A stretch of DNA of 64,000 nt from the NCBI GenBank assembly GCA_036557665.1, contig DATBHG010000017.1, positions 62,001 to 126,000 of the forward strand, in the 5' to 3' direction. Below the pieces are notes generated by a model that saw only the letters and a list, made by a program, of their open reading frames with translations, was not told where the DNA came from and made no database searches. Shown here one piece after another: positions 28,280-35,129 of the stretch. Position 1 is the first letter of the stretch. Every line of letters begins with the position of its first letter. The DNA comes from VAZQ01 sp036557665 (lineage in GTDB: Bacteria; Pseudomonadota; Alphaproteobacteria; Rhizobiales; Xanthobacteraceae). Position numbers and translations under genes: made by a program.

Positions 28280-29241
28280 TGTTGCGGCGGTGGTCCTATG
28301 TCGCGCTCGCGATCTGGGTGCTGGCGTTGACGTCGACTCCACTGTGGGCCGGCAACTATGTCGTGCGCCTTGCCATCACCATTGCCATGTTCACCGGACT
28401 GACGCTCTCCTGGAATTTCATCGGCGGGTTCACCGGCTATCCCTCCTTCTCGACCGCGGCTTTTTTCGGTCTCGGCAGCTATGCCGGTGCGCTGGCGCAG
28501 CGCGCGGGCGTGCCGATGGTCCTCGCCTGGCTCGCCGCCACCTTGCTCGTCGGGCTGTTTGCTGCCGCGCTCGGGGGCATCCTCCTGCGGCTGCGCGGGC
28601 ACTATTTCGCCATCGGAACGATCGGAGCAGTGGAGGTGCTGCGGCTCCTCATCGCGTCCTGGGGCAGCGTTACCGGGGGCGGAGACGGGCTTAACCTTCC
28701 CTTCGTCGCCGGCGGGCCCGATGTCGTCGCCCGCATCTTTCTCGCCGCCATGCTCGCGATCATGCTCGCCGTATTCGCGGCGACGGTCGCGGTCGATCGC
28801 AGCCGCCTGGGATTCGGACTGCGCTGCATTGCGCAGAACGAGGATGCCGCCGACATGGTCGGCATCAATACCACCGTCTACAAGATTGCCGCCTACACGC
28901 TCTCGGCGCTGTTCTGCGGCACGATCGGTGCAGCATACGCATCCTGGACCGGCTACATCGACCCCAACGAATCTTTTTCCATTCTCCTGAGCATCAAGGT
29001 CCCGGTCATGTGCATCCTGGGCGGATCGGGAACGATATTCGGACCGGTCGTAGGGGCTGCTGCCTTCACGCTCCTGGAAGAGTTCTTCTGGGCCAATTTC
29101 CTCGACTACAACCGCGCGATCCTCGGTGCGGTCATCGTGCTGCTGATTTTCTTTCTGCCCGGCGGCTTGCTGCACATGCCCTATTGCCGGCTGTTTGCTC
29201 GCATTCCCCGGCCCTGGGCGCAGCCGAAAGTCGCGTCATGA
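28276..29241 (+). CDS. Branched-chain-type ABC transporter permease (LivM-like)
   Basis: A 321-aa second permease with eight or so hydrophobic segments. The LivM hallmark WNFIGGFTGYPSFSTAAFFGLGSYAGA is at residues 46-72 and the coupling-loop region GFGLRCIAQNEDAADMVGIN follows in the second half. It is coupled to both neighbours by ATGA overlaps (28276-28279 and 29238-29241). It forms the membrane channel with the LivH-like subunit. Confidence 0.93.
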   Translation: MMLRRWSYVALAIWVLALTSTPLWAGNYVVRLAITIAMFTGLTLSWNFIGGFTGYPSFSTAAFFGLGSYAGALAQRAGVPMVLAWLAATLLVGLFAAALGGILLRLRGHYFAIGTIGAVEVLRLLIASWGSVTGGGDGLNLPFVAGGPDVVARIFLAAMLAIMLAVFAATVAVDRSRLGFGLRCIAQNEDAADMVGINTTVYKIAAYTLSALFCGTIGAAYASWTGYIDPNESFSILLSIKVPVMCILGGSGTIFGPVVGAAAFTLLEEFFWANFLDYNRAILGAVIVLLIFFLPGGLLHMPYCRLFARIPRPWAQPKVAS

Positions 29242-29999
29242 GCGCGCCGATCCTCGAGCTCGACCGGGTGAGCAAGGACTTTGGCGGCATTCATGCCTTG
29301 CGCCAGATCAGCTTCGCGGTGGAGGAGGGACAGATCGTCGCCCTGATCGGCCCTAATGGCGCAGGCAAGACGACCCTCGTCAATGTCATTACCGGCGTGC
29401 ACCGGGCCTCGGCGGGGCGGGTTGCGTTCCGCGGCACGGACGTCACGCGGCAGCGCCCGTTCCAGGCGGCGCGCCGGGGACTGGCGCGCACCTTCCAGAT
29501 CGTCCAGCCGTTCCCGCGCATGACCGTGCTGGAGAATGTCGCAGCAGGCGCGCTCTTCGGCGGTGCCCACGCGGGCATGGACGAGGCCATGGCGGCCGCA
29601 CGCGAGCATCTCGAGTTCACCGGGCTTGCGGAGCTTGCCGGCCGGCCCGCGTCGGCGCTCACGCTCGCCGGGCGCAAGCGACTCGAGCTGGCCAAGAGCC
29701 TGGCGATGAAGCCCCATCTGTTGATGCTCGACGAGGTCAATGCCGGCCTTAATTCCAGCGAGATCGACGGCGCGCTCGCCCTCATTCGCAGCATCGCCCG
29801 GCGCGGCATCACCGTTCTCGTCATCGAGCACGTCATGAAGGTGATCTTCTCTCTCGCCGATCGCGTGCTCGTATTGCACCATGGTGAGCTGATTGCCGAC
29901 GGCGCTCCCCGCGAGATTGCAGGTCAGCAGCGGGTGATCGAAGCTTATCTTGGCGAGAAGTTCGCGCGCCGGATCGCCACAGGCGCCGGCAATGGCTGA
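29238..29999 (+). CDS. Branched-chain-type ABC transporter ATPase (LivG-like)
   Basis: A 253-aa nucleotide-binding subunit. Walker A is GPNGAGKTT. The ABC signature is degenerate (LTLAGRKRLELAKSLA in place of LSGGQ) and the Walker B reads LLMLDEVNAGLN, with Val rather than Pro after the catalytic Glu; both are seen in one subgroup of LivG proteins, so it is not necessarily inactive. ATG 29238 overlaps the upstream stop. The following ATPase starts 8 bases before this one ends. Confidence 0.92.
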   Translation: MSAPILELDRVSKDFGGIHALRQISFAVEEGQIVALIGPNGAGKTTLVNVITGVHRASAGRVAFRGTDVTRQRPFQAARRGLARTFQIVQPFPRMTVLENVAAGALFGGAHAGMDEAMAAAREHLEFTGLAELAGRPASALTLAGRKRLELAKSLAMKPHLLMLDEVNAGLNSSEIDGALALIRSIARRGITVLVIEHVMKVIFSLADRVLVLHHGELIADGAPREIAGQQRVIEAYLGEKFARRIATGAGNG

Positions 30000-30708
30000 C
30001 CCGCTCCTTGCGGTCGAGGAGCTGAGCGCCTCCTACGGCGACGTTCGTGTGCTGTGGTGCGTCGATCTCCGCGTCGAGTCGGGCGAGATCGCCTGCATCG
30101 TAGGGCCGAACGGTGCCGGCAAGACCACGCTGCTGCGCTGCATCTCGGGGCTCGTTGCTCCGGCCGGCGGCAGGGTCGTTTATCGCGGCGACGATCTGGG
30201 CTCGCTCGCCGCCGATCAGATCATCGCTCGCGGCATTGCCCATGTCCCGGAAGGCCGGCGCCTGTTCCGTGGGATGAGCGTGCGCGACAACCTCCTGCTC
30301 GGCGCCTATCTGCGGCGTGACGGCGCGCAGATCGCATGCGACCTCGACTATGTGCTCGCGCTCTTTCCTATTCTGCGCGAGCGCCAGCGCCAGGATGCAA
30401 CCACCTTGTCCGGGGGCGAGCAGCAGATGTGCGCCATCGGCCGTGGGATCATGTCGCGCCCGCAACTCCTGCTCATCGATGAGTTGTCCCTGGGGCTTGC
30501 GCCGCGGCTGATAGAGCGCCTCGGCGAGGCTCTGCTGGAGATCAACCGCTCCGGCATTACCATCCTCCTCGTGGAGCAGGACGTGATGACCGCGTTCGAG
30601 CTTGCGCGCCATGCCTTTGTGCTCGAGACCGGCCGGGTCGCCAAACACGGGACCACTGCCGCCCTCATGGAGGATACGGCCATCAGGCAGGCATATCTGG
30701 GGATGTAG
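29992..30708 (+). CDS. Branched-chain-type ABC transporter ATPase (LivF-like)
   Basis: A 238-aa ATPase with canonical Walker A GPNGAGKTT, signature LSGGEQQM, and Walker B LLIDELSLGLAP. It pairs with the LivG-like subunit, and because that one has a degenerate signature, hydrolysis may be asymmetric. ATG 29992 overlaps the upstream gene by 8 bases. It ends the rightward operon; the facing minus-strand operon ends about 125 bases later. Confidence 0.93.
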   Translation: MADPLLAVEELSASYGDVRVLWCVDLRVESGEIACIVGPNGAGKTTLLRCISGLVAPAGGRVVYRGDDLGSLAADQIIARGIAHVPEGRRLFRGMSVRDNLLLGAYLRRDGAQIACDLDYVLALFPILRERQRQDATTLSGGEQQMCAIGRGIMSRPQLLLIDELSLGLAPRLIERLGEALLEINRSGITILLVEQDVMTAFELARHAFVLETGRVAKHGTTAALMEDTAIRQAYLGM

Positions 30709-30720
30709 TTGCAGTATCGG

Positions 30721-30776
30721 GCGGGCTGGTAGCAGGGCGAAGCCGGCTTTCGAGCCGACTTTGCCCTGTAACCCGC
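30721..30776. terminator. Long imperfect hairpin between convergent operons
   Basis: GCGGG (30721) to CCCGC (30776) enclose a near-continuous stem: CAGGGCGAAGCCGGCT pairs with AGCCGACTTTGCCCTG around a TTCG tetraloop (30749-30752), with one mismatch. It lies between the ends of livF-like and coxS-coxG genes, where a bidirectional terminator is expected, but there is no U tract. A related palindrome is at 37540-37588, so it may equally be a dispersed repeat. Confidence 0.5.
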
Positions 30777-30834
30777 CGCGCCGCCATGCGGGCCATCGGC
30801 GGATTACGCGCCGCCGGCGATCCGCTGATCCGGC

Positions 30835-32085
30835 CTACGAGGATTGCAACAGCTTCCTGAAAAACCCGACAATGCTGCTCCACAGCGCCGAGCGCGCCAG
30901 CCTGCCCGCATCGAGAGCCTGCTGCTCCGACTGCGCAATGGGAGCTCCCGAGAGCCGCGCGGCGAGATTGCGAGCAAACGCCTGGGTCAGATGGTCTGCC
31001 ACGTTCTTGATCAGGCCGGAACGGCTGAACTGAGCGAGCGCGCCGGTGAGCAGAAATCTCACCGAGAGGTCGACCCGCGAGGAGCTCTCGCTCAGCGGAT
31101 GGACCGTGTAGCCGATGATGGCGCGGCCGCTCGATGCGCTACGGGCATCTCTGCCGGCGGCGCGTACCAGGCCGCGGAATGCCGCCTCGTCGCGCTCGAT
31201 TTCCACAATTCCTGCAAACGCGCTGACGATCGGCCCGAGCTTCACGTGCATTTCGCCTTCTGCGCGACCGTTCTGCAGGGGCCTGGTCAGCCGAGCCCCC
31301 GGAATGCATCGGGCCACGGTGTCGAGATCGGCCAGGAGCCGCCACGTCTGCATCTGTGAGCAGGGTACCGTAAACGACTCGCTCAGTTGCGCCCCGTTGC
31401 TTTCCACCGCAGCCCACTGCTCACGGGTGGTATCGCCTGATCGGTCCGGAACGGGCAGCTCCTGTGACCGCCGTGGCGGCGAGTCGGGGTCCCCAAAAAA
31501 CGCAAAGCGTTTTTTGGGGTCCCCCTCATGCCTCGCCCGTCCATCCGAATCCGCTTGCCCGGCGCTCGGCGCATGCGCACCGACCGGGCCGCGCCGCGTG
31601 CGCGCCGTCGTGGAGGCTGTTTCGCCCGCCTGCGCCATGACACTGCGGAGCGCCGCAACGATCCCCACGTAGCCGGTGCAGCGGCACAGGTTTCCGGACA
31701 GCTCGAGCCGGACGCGCTTTTCATCGGCCTGCGGAAGACGCGTGACGATGTCGCGCGCACTGATCAGCATGCCCGGGGTGCAATAGCCGCACTGTAACCC
31801 GTGGTGCTCCGAGAACGCCTCGCGCAGGCGTGCCGTGACAGGGTCCTTCTCCAGACCCTCGATCGTGGTGACCTCGGCACCATCGCACGCCACCGCGTAG
31901 GTAATGCAGGAGCGCGCGGGTGAGCCGTCGATCAGGACGGTGCAGGCGCCGCACACCCCGTGCTCGCAGCCGATATGCGTGCCGGTGAGGAACTGATCCT
32001 CGCGCAGGAAATCCGCGAGGTTGCGGCGCGGCTCGACCTCCGCCTCCAGCTTGCGCCCGTTGATGGTCAGCGACACCATTGTCAT
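30835..32085 (-). CDS. Fusion of Mo-hydroxylase [2Fe-2S] subunit (CoxS-like) with CoxG domain
   Basis: A 416-aa two-part protein. Residues 1-150 are the small subunit of a xanthine-oxidase-family hydroxylase: plant-type cluster ligands Cys40, Cys45, Cys48, Cys60 (GCEHGVCGAC) and the second cluster ligands Cys99, Cys102, Cys134, Cys136 (QCGYC, NLCRC). Residues about 235-380 form a CoxG/SRPBCC domain (MQTWRLLADLDTVARCIPGA) and the C-terminus has an amphipathic tail (LWSSIVGFFRKLL) like the membrane anchor of CoxG. A low-complexity linker joins them and contains a palindromic insert (31486-31524). ATG 32085 overlaps the stop of the FAD subunit gene. CoxG is normally separate and recruits the enzyme to the membrane. 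Confidence 0.88.
   Translation of the reverse strand: MTMVSLTINGRKLEAEVEPRRNLADFLREDQFLTGTHIGCEHGVCGACTVLIDGSPARSCITYAVACDGAEVTTIEGLEKDPVTARLREAFSEHHGLQCGYCTPGMLISARDIVTRLPQADEKRVRLELSGNLCRCTGYVGIVAALRSVMAQAGETASTTARTRRGPVGAHAPSAGQADSDGRARHEGDPKKRFAFFGDPDSPPRRSQELPVPDRSGDTTREQWAAVESNGAQLSESFTVPCSQMQTWRLLADLDTVARCIPGARLTRPLQNGRAEGEMHVKLGPIVSAFAGIVEIERDEAAFRGLVRAAGRDARSASSGRAIIGYTVHPLSESSSRVDLSVRFLLTGALAQFSRSGLIKNVADHLTQAFARNLAARLSGAPIAQSEQQALDAGRLARSALWSSIVGFFRKLLQSS
31486..31524. repeat. Perfect palindrome inside the coding linker of the CoxS-CoxG fusion
   Basis: CCCCAAAAAACGC (31491-31503) and GCGTTTTTTGGGG (31507-31519) form a 13-bp perfect stem with an AAA loop, extended by GGGG/CCCC after one T-T mismatch. 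It encodes about residues 188-200 (GDPKKRFAFFGDP) of the linker between the two domains. The reading frame is kept. It resembles palindromic elements that insert in frame into bacterial genes. Confidence 0.85.
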
Positions 32086-32921
32086 GCCGCGCACGCCTGC
32101 TTTGCGGCGCGCTCGAGCGCGACCGGAGCGAGTTGCCGCAGGTAGTCGTCGGTGACGCCTTGCTCGTCCAGCAGGCGAAGGACCGCTCCGCGATCCATCC
32201 GGCCCGGCAGATCCGGCCCGAAGGGGCCGCGGAAAACTTCCGACGCATCGTCGAGCACGATCGGTGCCGTCTCGATTGCGCCGATCACGGCGCGAAAACG
32301 CTTGCGTTCGGGGTCGTGCAGCACGCCACCGATGGCATGCGCGTATTCGCCGGCTTTCTGCGCAAACTTGAATACTCCCCAGCGCGCATCCTGCGAAAGT
32401 TTGGGCATACGGATCGCGCGGATCAGCTCGTCCGGCCGCAGGACGGTCGTGAAGGAGGAGACCATCAGATCGCCGGCCGGCACGGTGCGCGCACCGTTGC
32501 GGCCCGCTATGAGGATATCGGTACCGAGCAATGGCAATATGGAGATCCAGTCAGCCGCCGGATCCGCGTGCGCGAGGCTGCCGCCGACGGTGCCCCGGTT
32601 GCGCACCGCGCGGTAGGCGATCGTCCCGGCGACATGCGGCAGAAGCCCGTTCGATGGGTCGGGCACACGTCCGTCTTCAATGTCGGCATGGGTGATGCAG
32701 GCGCCGATCTCGATGTGGTCGCCGGAGGCCCTGACCTCCGTCAGCTCGGGAACCGACGTGATGTCGACCAGCCGATCCGGCTGCGCCAGCCGCAGGTTCA
32801 GCATCGGGCCGAGCGACTGGCTGCCGGCAAGCGCCTTGCAGAACAGGCCCTCCTCGCCGAGCAGATCGATGGCCGCATCGATGCTGGCCGGACGCGCGTA
32901 GTCGAAGGCAACCGGCTTCAT
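32082..32921 (-). CDS. Mo-hydroxylase FAD-binding medium subunit (CoxM-like)
   Basis: A 279-aa FAD subunit of the xanthine dehydrogenase/CO dehydrogenase family. FAD-binding motifs are ALAGSQSLGPMLNLRLA near residue 30 and TVGGSLAHADPAADW near residue 110. It passes electrons from the 2Fe-2S clusters to an acceptor. Its TGA overlaps the ATG of the CoxS-CoxG gene (ATGA, 32082-32085), so the two are coupled. It follows the small ferredoxin gene after 46 bases. Family length (about 280 aa) is normal. Confidence 0.93.
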   Translation of the reverse strand: MKPVAFDYARPASIDAAIDLLGEEGLFCKALAGSQSLGPMLNLRLAQPDRLVDITSVPELTEVRASGDHIEIGACITHADIEDGRVPDPSNGLLPHVAGTIAYRAVRNRGTVGGSLAHADPAADWISILPLLGTDILIAGRNGARTVPAGDLMVSSFTTVLRPDELIRAIRMPKLSQDARWGVFKFAQKAGEYAHAIGGVLHDPERKRFRAVIGAIETAPIVLDDASEVFRGPFGPDLPGRMDRGAVLRLLDEQGVTDDYLRQLAPVALERAAKQACAA

Positions 32922-32967
32922 GGCTGGTCTCTACCTTCGCCGCCCAGCGAGCTCGGTGATGAACGCA

Positions 32968-33324
32968 TCAGAGCCTCTCCTTGTGCGAGAGGCTGTCGGT
33001 CACGAGGTCGCGCATGACCGGCAGGTTTGGAACCGGGTCGAGCTGAATGAGCCCGGGATGCAGCTTCGCAATGCACGCATACTGCACCTCGCCGTCGATC
33101 AGCATCGTGCATTCCTTGCACACATTGGCATTGAAGCAGCTGAAGCGGATGGCGAGGTCGGGCTGCTGCTGCATGCGGATGCGCACTAGCCCGTCGAGGA
33201 CCGAATCGCCATCCTCGAAGGCCACATCGAATTCCTCATAGCGGCCGGCCTCCCGGCTGGTACCGCGCCAGATTTTCAGCCGCGCCGATTTCAACGGCGA
33301 AGCGAGGGCATCCGAGGCGCTCAT
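32968..33324 (-). CDS. Small [2Fe-2S] protein resembling the N-terminal domain of SdhB/FrdB
   Basis: A 118-aa ferredoxin-like protein with RFSCFNANVCKECTMLIDGEVQYAC, which matches the 2Fe-2S domain of succinate dehydrogenase/fumarate reductase Fe-S subunits. The first spacing is Cys-x5-Cys rather than the usual Cys-x4-Cys, and the C-terminal 4Fe-4S/3Fe-4S domain of SdhB is absent. ATG 33324 overlaps the stop of the upstream flavoprotein (ATGA), so it is probably its electron-transfer partner. Could also serve the molybdenum enzyme. Confidence 0.8.
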   Translation of the reverse strand: MSASDALASPLKSARLKIWRGTSREAGRYEEFDVAFEDGDSVLDGLVRIRMQQQPDLAIRFSCFNANVCKECTMLIDGEVQYACIAKLHPGLIQLDPVPNLPVMRDLVTDSLSHKERL

Positions 33325-35015
33325 GCCTGCAATCCCGCGAAGCTGGAAACAAGCTTGCCATCGGCGAGAGAGAGCCGCTGGCTCCTCTCGCAAGCAGCGC
33401 TGGTCTCGGGAAAGTCGACGCGCTGGTGGGCGCCGCGGCTTTCCCGGCGAAAGAGCGAGCCCAGCGCGAGCGCTTCGGCGGCAAAGAGCCCGTTGCGCAA
33501 CTCGAACCACTCGACCAGGCTCGCATTATGCACGCGCTCCGGCGAAACCGCGGCCGCCGGCAGCTCGCGCTCGCGCATGCTGCAAAGGCGATCATGCGCC
33601 TCGGTCAGAGCGTGCGCGGTGCGGAACGGACCGACCTTTTGCCACATCAGGTCTTTGGCCTCGCTCATGATCGCAGCAGGGGAGGGACCGTGCCGCTGGT
33701 TTTGGCCGCGCACGGCACGGATCAGCTCCACATGGGGCCGCGCGGCTGCCATATCCCGGCTCGGCGCCCTCCTGCCTGCGGCAAAGCGGGCGGCTCTCTC
33801 TCCGGCTCGTTCGCCGAAGACCAGTGCCTCCGGCAGGGCGTTACCGGAAAGCCGGTTTGCGCCGTTGGCTCCGCCCGCGAGCTCTCCCGCCGCATACAGC
33901 CCCGGCACGCAGGAGGCCATGTCGGTGTCCACCTCGACACCGCCCATCTGATAATGCGCGATCGGGAGCACCTCGACCGGTTGGCGCGTGAGATCGATGT
34001 TGTTGCGCTTGAAGATCTCGATCACGGGACCGAGCGCTGCCCGCAGCGCGCTCTCGGGAATATGCTGGAAGGAGAGATATACGCCTCCGTGCGGCGAGCC
34101 GCGTCCCGATTCGACTTCCTTGTAGATCGCATAGGTCAGCGTATCGCGCGTGGTGCTGTAGCCCTCGCCCTCCGCCTCGCCGTATTCGTGCAGGAATTCC
34201 TCGCCGTTGCCGTTGAGCAGCCGTCCGCCGAGCTTGACCCGGGTCGGCTCCCAGGTGGTCGGATCGAGGCCGACCATTCGCGGCGCCAGATGCCCGTTGG
34301 GATAGAACTGCAGGAACTCGAGATCGATCAGCCGCGCGCCGGCGCGCAAGGCGATGCCCACGCCTTCGCCGGCAAGGTTGTTGGGCGATGTGGTGCGCTT
34401 GAACAGCTTGGTCATGCCGCCCATCGCCAGCACGACCGCGGATGCCTTGATGATGACAGGTGATGCCGAGCCGACGTCGACACCGACCGCACCGATCGCC
34501 TCGCCCTCCCGGGTGACCACGTCGGTGAGACTGACATTGCTCAGGCGGCGGATGTCGGGATTGCGGCTCACCTTGTTGCGCAGCGCCGCGCAGATCGCCG
34601 CTCCGGTGCTCAGATAATCCACGTAGACGCAGCGCCTGCGGCTGTGCCCGGGCGCCAGCACCTGGTTGATCCTGCCGTTGTCCGCTCGTGCCCAATTGAC
34701 CTTCCAGCCTGCGAGCTCGCGAATGCGCTGCGGGGCGCCTTCGCAGAGCAGGGCCGCAAGGCTCTCATTGCAAAGCCCGCGTCCGGCGGCGAGCGTATCG
34801 GCAAGATGCAACTGCGGATCATCGGCATCGGTCTCGCCGAGCGCAGCCGCGCAGGTCATCTGCGCCATGATGCTGGCACCGCCGCGGCCGACCACGTTCT
34901 TGTCGATCAGGATGGCCCTGGCGCCGTTGCGCGCGGCCGCGATCGCCGCGAACATGCCGGCGGCGCCGCCGCCTGCTACCAGCACATCGGTCGCCAGCTC
35001 GATCACCTCGTCCAT
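33321..35015 (-). CDS. FAD-dependent fumarate-reductase/succinate-dehydrogenase-like flavoprotein
   Basis: A 564-aa flavoprotein of the FrdA/SdhA/L-aspartate oxidase family. The dinucleotide motif is VLVAGGGAAGMFAAIAAAR near residue 15. The substrate-side motifs are PIAHYQMGGVEVD and GANRLSGNALPEALVFGERAG. The His that binds FAD covalently in SdhA/FrdA is missing (GGASIMAQMTCAA), so FAD should be non-covalent. The frame runs upstream to 35048 but ATG 35015 (MDEVIELATDVLVAGGG) fits the fold. It is coupled to the small 2Fe-2S gene and lies inside a molybdenum hydroxylase operon, suggesting reduction of an unsaturated intermediate of the same pathway. Substrate unknown. Confidence 0.88.
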   Translation of the reverse strand: MDEVIELATDVLVAGGGAAGMFAAIAAARNGARAILIDKNVVGRGGASIMAQMTCAAALGETDADDPQLHLADTLAAGRGLCNESLAALLCEGAPQRIRELAGWKVNWARADNGRINQVLAPGHSRRRCVYVDYLSTGAAICAALRNKVSRNPDIRRLSNVSLTDVVTREGEAIGAVGVDVGSASPVIIKASAVVLAMGGMTKLFKRTTSPNNLAGEGVGIALRAGARLIDLEFLQFYPNGHLAPRMVGLDPTTWEPTRVKLGGRLLNGNGEEFLHEYGEAEGEGYSTTRDTLTYAIYKEVESGRGSPHGGVYLSFQHIPESALRAALGPVIEIFKRNNIDLTRQPVEVLPIAHYQMGGVEVDTDMASCVPGLYAAGELAGGANGANRLSGNALPEALVFGERAGERAARFAAGRRAPSRDMAAARPHVELIRAVRGQNQRHGPSPAAIMSEAKDLMWQKVGPFRTAHALTEAHDRLCSMRERELPAAAVSPERVHNASLVEWFELRNGLFAAEALALGSLFRRESRGAHQRVDFPETSAACERSQRLSLADGKLVSSFAGLQA

Positions 35016-35129
35016 GTCACCATCCCGGACAGGTCTCGCCCCGGCCAAGCGGGCACGGCACTGCCGGGCGCGCTCGGCCGGAATGGCGCGTGCGGAAGTT
35101 GTTGCAAAGCGAGGGCATCCGCGACAGCC

